From NCBI RefSeq assembly GCF_040719265.1, contig NZ_JBFDAH010000013.1:52913-116912 (forward strand): DNA of 64,000 nt. The letters are read 5' to 3'. Shown in pieces: positions 57,101 through 64,000 of the stretch. The position numbers and the translations under genes are program-made. The DNA is from Aliikangiella maris. Lineage in GTDB: Bacteria > Pseudomonadota > Gammaproteobacteria > Enterobacterales > Kangiellaceae. The notes under the pieces were generated by a model. The model did no database searches and had not been told where the DNA came from. It saw only the letters and a list, made by a program, of their open reading frames with translations. Positions within the stretch are counted from its first letter, which is position 1. Every line of letters starts with the position of its first letter.

Positions 57101-58309
57101 CTGTCCGATATTCTTTTCCGCAACTGTATTGCGAGAGTCGAAAGAAGCCTTGCTACTTGACAGATACTTATGAAAAGGCCGATTGAAACGAATATTGAGA
57201 ATTCCCCTACCAGACAAGGCGACCCAAAGACTGCCATCGCTATCAAAGTAATTTGCGCTAAACGCGTCTCGATCAGATGAATAGGGCAACCGAAATAGAT
57301 CTATTTTTCCAGTGGTTGAATTATAGAACCCTAACTGATCAAAGGACCGAAAAATAAGTTTACCATCGTTACCCGCCTCAGTTAGCAGCAAGTCTTCATC
57401 GAAATATATAGATAGTTCAATAGGAGTTTTTTCAATCAACCACTGATCATCCTGCCTTGCTTTCAGCTGAAGAGTAGACAGACTTGATATGGAACCAGCT
57501 TCCAACATTAGCATTGTTCCGTCTTTTGCTGGACGAATATAAAATGGTATTTTACCGATTTTCAATTCAGATATTTTTTTTAGCTGTTGGTCAAAGACGA
57601 TTACACGAGACACTCCGTCAGGCGAATCCATTGCATTGATCACCGCCCATAAATTACCTGCACCATCGACAGATTCAAATCGCAAGCGGTCATCAGCACT
57701 GACCTTGTTCAACAAATGACCTTGAGGATCAAAATGAAATAGGTGTTTGTTGGTGGAAATAAAAATCGACTGCTGATTAATCATTAGATTGATGATTGTT
57801 TTATCAGAGAAATATTGAGGTGCAAATTCGTAAAACTTCATTGATTGATAGTCAAAAAACCATACACCAGATTCTTTTCCAAATGTGAACCAACGACCGT
57901 TCGGCAATGTTCTAGAACTGAATTTACTTATACCTAAAAATTCAAATTTAGAGACATCAATTTCAGTAAATTTTTCAGAAACAGGGTTGAGCACTCCCAG
58001 TTGCTTTGCACCAAAGGCTATTAGCAATTTACCGTTGGGTAATTCTGTAATACCCCTTATCATAGGCATCGTAATATTTGACGTTGCTGCACTCTTTAAA
58101 GGCACCGGATTAAACGTATGACCATCCCATCGACAAAGCCCCTCTTCGGAACCTATCCATAAAATACCGCGACTGTCTCGTAAAAATGTTTTTACCGTGG
58201 TGGAACACAGACCATTTTCAAGTGTATAAAGCAGATAGGAATAATTGATTGGCTCTGCATTAGCGGAGGAAATCCAAAAAATTAAAACTAATGCAATTTG
58301 ACGAATCAT
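54137..58309 (-). CDS. hybrid two-component system protein (sensor, kinase, receiver, AraC)
   Basis: A 1,390-residue one-protein regulator. Signal/anchor (MIRQIALVLIFWISSANA) precedes a periplasmic two-component-regulator propeller (to ~740; repeats such as GILWIGSEEGLCRWDG and GNIWISTHGAGLQIF) and a Y_Y_Y domain (~740-835). One membrane helix follows (~843-862), then HisKA (LSHELRTPL, His ~901), HATPase (N-box NLITNAIKHS), receiver (SDVMMPEMDG, Asp ~1188) and AraC-type HTH at the end. It senses a periplasmic, usually glycan-derived, ligand and binds DNA directly. I chose ATG 58309 for its clean signal. The adjacent lipoprotein gene is a natural target; this is inferred. Confidence 0.9.
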   Translation of the reverse strand: MIRQIALVLIFWISSANAEPINYSYLLYTLENGLCSTTVKTFLRDSRGILWIGSEEGLCRWDGHTFNPVPLKSAATSNITMPMIRGITELPNGKLLIAFGAKQLGVLNPVSEKFTEIDVSKFEFLGISKFSSRTLPNGRWFTFGKESGVWFFDYQSMKFYEFAPQYFSDKTIINLMINQQSIFISTNKHLFHFDPQGHLLNKVSADDRLRFESVDGAGNLWAVINAMDSPDGVSRVIVFDQQLKKISELKIGKIPFYIRPAKDGTMLMLEAGSISSLSTLQLKARQDDQWLIEKTPIELSIYFDEDLLLTEAGNDGKLIFRSFDQLGFYNSTTGKIDLFRLPYSSDRDAFSANYFDSDGSLWVALSGRGILNIRFNRPFHKYLSSSKASFDSRNTVAEKNIGQSSETANVTFPLLPANSVRGFFKDDKGGLWVCSSDNGVYYQKNKMSDWVELSTVPFPLRDIRRVIVDNLGQLWLASNIDGLIVKQTAAPIWKKIANTSTDESQYFNFRMPITEVLEDGDYILAAGRSLMKINKKTTLTVKAHALPNSARARGLFKDSHGNIWISTHGAGLQIFDSFTENFDTLTSHDIDNTYFFSVTEDRFGQMFVVSFGQGIWVFNRTRNLIKKITITEGLLSNTVWSAITDQTGDVWVGTPKGLNRIKSCDMALADCNLEIFSFNEHDGLRGIEFDSESAYVAEDGELFFGGLGGFVRFYPEDVLINKVAPQIHYSFGTLNGIRLRNIQDQRLNNDQTGNISLILNHSDTLLELNFYLDDVIATPKQQFKYRKLGQTQWIDLGNKPKLTFALLEPGRQVIEVLGANSDGIWSESPLQITLYVEPPWWQTEYAYFGYGLFLLFFIAFYLRSKQKRLKAINLELEQTVSLRTKELAQVLDDKQKLFENLSHELRTPLTLILGPIDNVLKQKLPDNINQQIKGVKHQGEKLLYLVEQLLALAEVHAHNHKTEIVDIKQLTTTVVDGLRILADENQAKIELINIETPLSFKLIQHAWQTILTNLITNAIKHSPDGAQVSVSLSYKDDALMLEVNDQGSGIDEDKMEKIFRRFYKMPGNIKQGSGIGLALTKELVESMQGKINVKSDGSKGCTFIVILPLQPIESPSITESIKESSPLPYITINTTSKALVLLVEDEPELQDYTASLLREEFEVITADNGKEALEKLQGKLPQLIISDVMMPEMDGYELAAKVKNTRELRHIPFILLTAKSDLQSQKRGYQMKADDYIGKPFSPEILLMKSVNLVASFNAQQEYIKQHFYQRNFKIEKVENKELRFMQELDTALNDHFADSKVKIETIASQLNMEKRALARYTEKLLSQSPGQVLREFRLMRAMEMLKAGHNVTQTCFDCGFNSVAYFGSCFKEQFGQVPSSIDSDISDTR

Positions 58310-58477
58310 ATGAACATTTCTAACAATGAATATCCCTTTATCGCAGACTAAATGCCCACATGATTTTATTGTATAGAAGGCGGCATAAGCCGCCATGTAT
58401 TTTCAAATTACCGATTTTACAATAATGTCGACTTTAACTGTGAAATATCGATTGTAATAGTTCCCGTTAAAACGAGT

Positions 58478-61400
58478 CTAGTGCAACAAGAAATTGTCAT
58501 ATCTCTTCGTGCCGTATGTATGCAACCCTACTTTTCCTTGCCCATCAAGTAAAGTATCGACAAATTGATAAACAAATATATCGTCAAAATAAAGCGAATA
58601 AATATTTCCGGATTTCTCTAGTCGCGCTTTATGCCAGACATCAGGATCCCATGTCATTGTGATTGAGTCATTAACAATTGAACTCCAAGATCCATTTAAA
58701 TATTGAATCGAAACCTTCAAGTTATCCTGGATACCGCCCCAATTATTAGAACCAGCACCTCCCAGTGACAAGCTCAACTTGCTACTAGGACTTTCCCGTA
58801 TAGAAAAACTGGCCCAAGCTGCATAATAATCAGAAATTGACGAATCAACAACGCGTATGAAGTCGAAAGATGCACTCCAATCACCTTCTGGCTGGAACTC
58901 GTCTTTCAATATTAGGTCCGCTTGTGCACAAGTCGTACTTCCGCAACTTAAAGAATATACTCCGCGCAGCTCTCCACTGACTATAGACCAATTAGAATCG
59001 GCATACCCTGTCCATGCACCCAAAGTTCCACTAAAATCATCTTCAAATTGCGTTATAGATCCTGCAAGATCGCGTATTTCCGCTCCGGATAAGGCTCTGT
59101 CAAATAATTTCAGTTCATCAATATTACCGTACCAATATTGTGCTGTCGGGTTAAAACCAATAAGGGAGTATGCACCAGCTATGGTTCTAACTTCATCAGA
59201 ATAGTCAACGCTAGATTCAAGTTGTCCATCAACGTATATTTTCACTTTGCTTCCATCGTAAACACCAGCTGTATGGTACCATTTTGAGGTATTTGTTAGT
59301 TTGGTCGAGGCATAAGCGGAAGCGCTCGTATCGACTCCTTGTGTGTCAATTCCATAGACTCGCAAGTAAGGTGCATTGTCTGCATTTCTCCAAATTCCAA
59401 ATTGCACATTTCTATCGTTTCCACTCATAATCCGTTGCGAAATTAAAGTACCGTAAGCCGAATTTGTCCCAGGTTTTACCCATATAGAAATGGAAAATTC
59501 ATTCGAACCATCGAAGTATGGTCCGGTTCCATCTACTCGAACATACTGACCGCTCAAATCCAAACTTTCGCTATTATGACCGCTTCCGTATAAAACAGTC
59601 CCAACTTCAGTCCCATGATTTCCGTTTCCACTAGCATCGTTAGCATTCCCGTCGAATGGAAAATAAGCGAACAAACCATTCTGCAAATCTGAGCTGCCAT
59701 TAGAAACAATACTTTCACAAACTCTCCCTGTCTGATTCCCTGCGGCATCAACAACCACAGCCATAGGACTATATTCAGCAATTCCATCATCAGGATAAGT
59801 CAGCGTGGCAGAATTAACTGAAATCCAGTTTTCTGTTAAAAATGGCGTTTGGTCACTGGCACTTAAATACCAATTTATGTGACTGATGTCGTTGTCTTGA
59901 TCTTTACCTTTAATAGCAATATATACATCCAGAGGATTGTTGACATCAAGTTGGCAATGAATATCGGTGATTTCCGGTGAAAATCCATTGGTCACCTCAA
60001 TATTCAAACTAAAATCAGCAGTATTTCCGAGCCCATCATCTACTGTAAGGGACACGGTATAGTCACCTGCTGCTGCAAATGTATGTGATGGATTGGCGTC
60101 TGAGCTGGTTGAGCCGTCGCCGAAGTTCCAGTCGTAGGATGGCGTGGCGGAGTCATCGAAGGTTGAGGCTGTCGAGTCAAATGCAATTGCCAGACCTGCT
60201 TCTTTGGTAAAGCCAAATTTGGCTATTGGTAGAGCAATTGGTGGTGAGTCTGGTTGAGGAACTTGATCGGTTTGAGTGATAAATCCTGTTTCAGATATTT
60301 CCTTTGTCCAGTCAATATTATAACCCTCCACGTCATCAGCGATTATCAGAGAAGAGCCTAGGGGGACTAGTTCATTTGCGCTGTCTATAACCAAACTGAT
60401 CCAACCATAAGGACTTGTTTTCTCAGCTATGGACTTAAACACCGACTTGATTTGGCTATTGATATAATCTTCAATTGCATTTCCTACTGCAAGTTTAGTA
60501 AATGGGATTATACAAGAATTAAACCCAGTTTCTGCGATTGATAAACCGTTCTCTGCCAAGAAATCACCGAGTTCTCCATCAACAAATTTAATCGTATCTA
60601 CCAGATAGGTTCCACAATTTGCTGCTGTTTCAACCATTGCTTTTGACTTGGCCAACTTTTCTATTTTTGTCGCTATTTTCTTTGTTGCGCTTGCGTCAAT
60701 TACAATATTTACAACAGCGTTGGTTAGATGAAAAATATGTAATCCTTTGTTAAGCCAAGCGCCATTCTGAGAACCATTATTGAGCCAGTTTTTAGAAAAA
60801 CGAACATGTTCAACTTCTTGACTCAGTTCTTTTCCCCAATAGAGCTTCAGCTGAGCAGCCCCCAAATTTTTAGCCTTCTGAACTAGGGTGCTATTTCGAG
60901 GAATCAAATTCCAATAAATGACCTCTCCATTTGAGTCATACATTTCTACAACATAGTTAATCATGGTTGGGTTGCCTGTAGCTAACAAACTATTAGTTTC
61001 GGTAGCTGCCGCCAGATAAGGCGGATCACCAACACCCGAACCAAGCGGATTATATAAATACCAAGGCTCATCACTCCATGGACCCCACCAGTCATTAGTT
61101 GGACCGTTTGGTGTAACTGGGCCGAGATCGGGCTTTTTTGCTGTGGTAGCAAACTTCTTGATTTGGTGGTTTTTTGGTGCAGGTGGTGCGAGGCTTTCCA
61201 AATATTGATTAAGTACTTCACTCGAAATACTCTTGGTCAGTTTTACAACATAAGGATAGTTGATTACCGACTCCAGAAACAATGGATCGGCTTGATAGGC
61301 ATTACTTATAGCAGCAGTTAACTCGGCAAATTTAGAGTGCTCAAGAATGCTGGATGCGACAAGGCCATAGTCTTCAACTTGCTCGGTGAGTCCTAGTGTC

Positions 61401-62728
61401 ATATAGACCAAAGAGAAAGCTGTGCTTTGCGGTGAAACTTCTACGGCATTTGCCGTCATCATTTTAGCTATTCTGGAGGACTGCTTACTACTGAGAGATT
61501 TGGTAAATTTAGCAACTTGAGTTGCCGGTAAAGCGTAGGCCAGCAATGAAGTTTTACCGTCAGCGGTATCGGCGGCTAGCAGAGTTGGGATTGCACTATC
61601 AAGTATTTCGGATTGATCGGAAAACAGACTGGAAACCGTTAGCTCATTATCAGTTATTCCACCACGGTTTGCCGGGATGTTAAAAGTAGGTGTGGCCATG
61701 AGTTTTGAGGGCAGTTCGGGAGAGGAAAGCCCATCCGGAAATAACACACTAACTCGCTCATCAAACTCCGCCGATAGATTATTATGGATCGCGCTGATCA
61801 ATGATTGGTTATTGGTATTGGTTTCAAAAAATCGGCTGTAGTCTATTGCAATAACAGCAAGATGCTCGGCATTGGTTGGCACAAAAGCTAATAGATCTTT
61901 GTAGTTCAGCTCACTATCACCATTAAGGTCATCACCTAGCAAGGAAGTGACCGCCCACTGCATATCATCGGCCAAGGTGTCTAATTGTCCAGCGCTAATC
62001 TTTGGTTCAACGGCTTTGTAAGCAAGTGTCGTTAGAAGATTTATTTTGGTTCCTGCCTTCAAATCAGCTTTGGTTGCCAAAGCGTAGATTGCACCAGTGT
62101 TAGGTGTTGCCATTGAATCGATAGTCCCGTCATCATCGGCATCAATATCTCGCCCCCCCTCAATTTTTACCACCAGCCAATCACTATCGTTGGCGCTATT
62201 CAGGTCCAGGCTAAACTTTCCGGCTTGGTTTAAATCATCAACGATATTATTGGTTGTAGTGGAAAAAATAGGGTTTTCCAGATCGGTCACCTGATATAAA
62301 GAAACTTGCGCTTCGATGATAGGGCCTAAAAGCGCCTGATGATTTGGGGTAGCCGTGATGGTGACTTCATCACTCGCGGTTGCGCCGTTGTCGTCAGTTG
62401 CAGTAAACCGAAAAACAAAGTCCGTATCGGTTGAAACGGCTAGTAAAGTCACGGTGGCGCTGTTAGTGGTGGCATTTGAAATTTCCAGCATAGCTCCGCT
62501 TACCTGACTCCAGCCAACTGAAGAGATTGAGCCGTCTGAGTCGGAAGCCGTGCCGGAAAGGCTGACCGTAGCTGTAGCATTCACCGTTTGATCCGCTCCC
62601 GCATCCGCAGTCGGTGGTTGGTTACTCACCGGCGGTGGTTCTTCACCACCTCCGCCTCCACCACAGGCAAACAATGAAACGATAAGGATGGAAGAAAACA
62701 GGCTGGTCAGCCTAGTTGAAAATCTCAT
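58478..62728 (-). CDS. large PKD/LamG lipoprotein
   Basis: A 1,416-residue lipoprotein (LFAC, Cys ~22, then a Gly6 run and Pro-rich linker). PKD domain 1 spans ~35-130. A long unclassified region runs ~130-830, with Asp-rich possible calcium loops (DADDDGTID; DLNGDSELNYKD). PKD 2 (YDWNFGDGSTSSDANPSHTF) spans ~834-925, LamG/concanavalin-type domain ~1018-1220 (ISIWVKPGTNSAYGTLISQ; IDELKLFDRALSGAEI). A second concanavalin-like domain ends the protein (~1228-1416). It looks like a surface-exposed glycan- or protein-binding protein. No catalytic residues are recognised. It lies 168 bases upstream of the sensor gene, same strand. Confidence 0.8.
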   Translation of the reverse strand: MRFSTRLTSLFSSILIVSLFACGGGGGGEEPPPVSNQPPTADAGADQTVNATATVSLSGTASDSDGSISSVGWSQVSGAMLEISNATTNSATVTLLAVSTDTDFVFRFTATDDNGATASDEVTITATPNHQALLGPIIEAQVSLYQVTDLENPIFSTTTNNIVDDLNQAGKFSLDLNSANDSDWLVVKIEGGRDIDADDDGTIDSMATPNTGAIYALATKADLKAGTKINLLTTLAYKAVEPKISAGQLDTLADDMQWAVTSLLGDDLNGDSELNYKDLLAFVPTNAEHLAVIAIDYSRFFETNTNNQSLISAIHNNLSAEFDERVSVLFPDGLSSPELPSKLMATPTFNIPANRGGITDNELTVSSLFSDQSEILDSAIPTLLAADTADGKTSLLAYALPATQVAKFTKSLSSKQSSRIAKMMTANAVEVSPQSTAFSLVYMTLGLTEQVEDYGLVASSILEHSKFAELTAAISNAYQADPLFLESVINYPYVVKLTKSISSEVLNQYLESLAPPAPKNHQIKKFATTAKKPDLGPVTPNGPTNDWWGPWSDEPWYLYNPLGSGVGDPPYLAAATETNSLLATGNPTMINYVVEMYDSNGEVIYWNLIPRNSTLVQKAKNLGAAQLKLYWGKELSQEVEHVRFSKNWLNNGSQNGAWLNKGLHIFHLTNAVVNIVIDASATKKIATKIEKLAKSKAMVETAANCGTYLVDTIKFVDGELGDFLAENGLSIAETGFNSCIIPFTKLAVGNAIEDYINSQIKSVFKSIAEKTSPYGWISLVIDSANELVPLGSSLIIADDVEGYNIDWTKEISETGFITQTDQVPQPDSPPIALPIAKFGFTKEAGLAIAFDSTASTFDDSATPSYDWNFGDGSTSSDANPSHTFAAAGDYTVSLTVDDGLGNTADFSLNIEVTNGFSPEITDIHCQLDVNNPLDVYIAIKGKDQDNDISHINWYLSASDQTPFLTENWISVNSATLTYPDDGIAEYSPMAVVVDAAGNQTGRVCESIVSNGSSDLQNGLFAYFPFDGNANDASGNGNHGTEVGTVLYGSGHNSESLDLSGQYVRVDGTGPYFDGSNEFSISIWVKPGTNSAYGTLISQRIMSGNDRNVQFGIWRNADNAPYLRVYGIDTQGVDTSASAYASTKLTNTSKWYHTAGVYDGSKVKIYVDGQLESSVDYSDEVRTIAGAYSLIGFNPTAQYWYGNIDELKLFDRALSGAEIRDLAGSITQFEDDFSGTLGAWTGYADSNWSIVSGELRGVYSLSCGSTTCAQADLILKDEFQPEGDWSASFDFIRVVDSSISDYYAAWASFSIRESPSSKLSLSLGGAGSNNWGGIQDNLKVSIQYLNGSWSSIVNDSITMTWDPDVWHKARLEKSGNIYSLYFDDIFVYQFVDTLLDGQGKVGLHTYGTKRYDNFLLH

Positions 62729-63133
62729 AAGATTACTCCTTCAGTTTTATTGGTGTTGTTTGTTTTTCTGTTGGCCAGCGAGCTATCGCGTCCTGCTTAT
62801 TCCATGTACCGACACCGATGTAGGCAAAGGCCAATCTATCGAGAGGAATTTATTTAAGGTCGAGTCTATTAGTAGAGTGGGATATCAGGTTATCAGAATT
62901 TTGATCTTTGATATCAATATCTTGACAAGCAGACGTAATATATTGATTTTATTGAAAATTCTGTTGATATAAAATTCAACAATACTATTATTCTGTTATC
63001 TGAAGTTATAAAGTATTTGCTTTTAGCGGATGATCGTTTTCACCCCACTAGCAGTCATACTTCAATACATGCTTGCTGGTTAAATAAATCTTGAAGTCGC
63101 CTGTCCACGATAAGTACACCTTAAATAGACTGG
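62729..63133. other. intergenic region upstream of the lipoprotein
   Basis: About 400 bases holding the presumed promoter of the lipoprotein gene and, at its end, the 23-bp repeat at 63110-63132. No gene is apparent. Confidence 0.45.
63110..63132. repeat. distant copy of the 23-bp repeat
   Basis: ATAAGTACACCTTAAATAGA plus CTG is 19/23 identical to 54045-54067, in the same orientation; all four differences are transitions. It lies immediately after the ParE-type gene and includes the TAGACTGG motif of the recombinase-proximal cluster. Confidence 0.6.
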
Positions 63134-63430
63134 TCATTGCTCCAGCTGTTGTCCAACATCCATATTCTTATGAAGGACTCGAATTATATTAATTCCACTT
63201 TCAACTACCAAATAAACTACCATGTGATGCTCATGATGGTAAATTCTGACGGGAGGATCGAATTCAGTTCGCTCTCGGCATATTAAAGGCTGTTCAGCGA
63301 GAAGCCGCAGAGAACTTTCCAGTCCATCAAGATACTTATCCGCTTGAATTTCACCCCATTCATTAAATGTGTATAGCCACACATCGATTAAGTCTTGTTT
63401 AGCTAGAGCCAGCTTGTAGATATTCAACAT
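63134..63430 (-). CDS. parE: ParE/RelE-superfamily toxin
   Basis: A 98-residue toxin-like protein of the RelE/ParE fold (ALAKQDLIDVWLYTFNEWGE, then ICRERTEFDPPVRIYHHEHHMVVY and IIRVLHKNMD). ParE relatives poison DNA gyrase, but some act otherwise. The gene starts immediately after the antitoxin stop, as in TA operons. Confidence 0.88.
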   Translation of the reverse strand: MLNIYKLALAKQDLIDVWLYTFNEWGEIQADKYLDGLESSLRLLAEQPLICRERTEFDPPVRIYHHEHHMVVYLVVESGINIIRVLHKNMDVGQQLEQ

Positions 63431-63685
63431 TTAGGAGTCAGAATTCAATTGAGCCTGCGCTCGGGCAAGTCGCTTTATTTCATCCATATCCAGCTTACCG
63501 TCTAAACCACTTTCTAAGCCTTTTGTGATAGCTTGCTGCAAGGCTAACGTCTTATCACGCAGCTCCTGATCTCGACGAATAAGGTCTCGTACATAGTCGC
63601 TATTATTAGAGTAACGACCGCCTTGGATTTGTTGTTCTACCCAATCTCGCATTGGATCAGGGAGAGATATATTCATAGTTGCCAT
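63431..63685 (-). CDS. parD: ParD-like antitoxin
   Basis: An 84-residue antitoxin. MNISLPDPMRDWVEQQIQ and NNSDYVRDLIRRDQE are typical of ParD ribbon-helix-helix proteins that bind their own promoter. The C-terminal half binds ParE. ATG 63685 has AGAGGT seven bases upstream; ATG 63676 is a possible alternative. It is directly upstream of the toxin. Confidence 0.9.
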   Translation of the reverse strand: MATMNISLPDPMRDWVEQQIQGGRYSNNSDYVRDLIRRDQELRDKTLALQQAITKGLESGLDGKLDMDEIKRLARAQAQLNSDS

Positions 63686-63724
63686 AATATTTACCTCTTA
63701 TTGCTAGAATAATGATGGCAAACC

Positions 63725-63741
63725 TTGGCAATGATTGTCAA
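63725..63741 (-). promoter_or_regulatory. possible ParD operator over the parDE promoter
   Basis: TTGGCAA, TGA, TTGTCAA is a 7-bp inverted repeat with one mismatch, about 40 bases upstream of parD. On the minus strand it overlaps TTGACA, a good -35 sequence, so binding of ParD here would block transcription. No -10 at ideal spacing was found. Confidence 0.4.
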
Positions 63742-63842
63742 GATTATATAGTGTTGAAAATACCAATAGCATAATTATCGAGGTAGTATTTGCCCACCAT
63801 AATTAGTCGCCCCTGAAAAAAGAAAACCCCATTGATTTTTTA

Positions 63843-64000
63843 TCAGCCAATCATGCGCAGAAGCATTTTAAATGGTGAGTTCCGGCTATGCAATCTCATT
63901 TCGCGATCAAACATAACGACTAATGGCTTGGTAATCGCTAAGAAAATGAAGGCAAAAAAAGCATTTAACCACTTTTTCAAATTCCAGGCGGTTGCTGCCA
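63843..64000 (-). CDS. transposase C-terminus, cut by window edge
   Basis: From 63998 down to TGA at 63843-63845 a frame of 51 residues begins AATAWNLKKWLNAFFAF, which resembles the end of DDE transposases of the IS5/IS1182 type. The rest lies outside the window. Whether the element is complete cannot be seen. Its terminal inverted repeat should lie between the stop and about 63780, but one end alone does not allow it to be defined. Confidence 0.5.
   Translation of the reverse strand, partial: AATAWNLKKWLNAFFAFIFLAITKPLVVMFDREMRLHSRNSPFKMLLRMIG

Noticed and set aside
62153..62159. C7 run in the lipoprotein gene as a phase-variation site
   Set aside because: Seven bases is short and the reading frame is intact; not convincing without read-level variation.

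Overview
This window looks like chromosome from an AT-rich (by eye well under 45% GC), free-living, probably marine gammaproteobacterium. The support is a class I adenylate cyclase, a full MSHA-type pilus operon, glyQ-glyS followed by gmhB, cytochromes c and a set of secreted hydrolases. A relative of Kangiella, Aliikangiella or Pleionea would fit, but I cannot prove that from the sequence.

Layout. 0-6 kb: GFA-fold protein, SAM-dependent methyltransferase, cyaA, a PAS plus degenerate-GGDEF protein and cytochrome c5. 6.4-19 kb: an uninterrupted 15-gene MSHA operon (mshI, a PilN-like second mshI, J, K, L, M, N, E, G, F, A, C, D, O, P), mostly translationally coupled. MshE carries two consecutive c-di-GMP-binding motifs, and an intrinsic-terminator-like hairpin lies just after the major pilin gene, inside the start of mshC. 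mshQ is missing. 19-39 kb: mainly exported proteins, including an M9 collagenase lipoprotein, a ~1,360-residue surface protein with cadherin-like and thrombospondin-3 repeats, an alpha-carbonic anhydrase fused to adhesion-type domains, a LasA-like M23 peptidase, a subtilase with a free-standing propeptide-like partner, and three near-identical small zinc metallopeptidases. hemH, a DUF3081-like gene, sixA and a SEC-C/YchJ gene are interspersed. 39-49 kb: glyQ, glyS, gmhB, cytochrome c, a LysE-family exporter, an FG-GAP protein, a CPA-type antiporter and a PP2A-like phosphatase.

49.4-54.1 kb is a gene graveyard. It holds a frameshifted H-NOX gene, a hybrid histidine kinase with three independent lesions fused to an HD-GYP stump, a glycosyltransferase/ArnT fusion remnant and a serine recombinase broken by one TGA. 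Repeats resembling a recombinase target site lie next to the recombinase, and a related 23-bp repeat lies at 63.1 kb. Between those two repeats are a periplasmic-sensor/AraC hybrid two-component protein and a large PKD/LamG lipoprotein. A ParDE-type toxin-antitoxin pair and the truncated 3' end of a transposase gene close the window.

How they fit together: MSHA pili with a c-di-GMP-gated motor, and many secreted proteases, binding modules and one cell-wall-lytic enzyme, suggest a surface-attached, protein- and cell-debris-degrading lifestyle. The nitric-oxide sensing branch (H-NOX, kinase, HD-GYP), which in relatives feeds into c-di-GMP and attachment, has been lost here.
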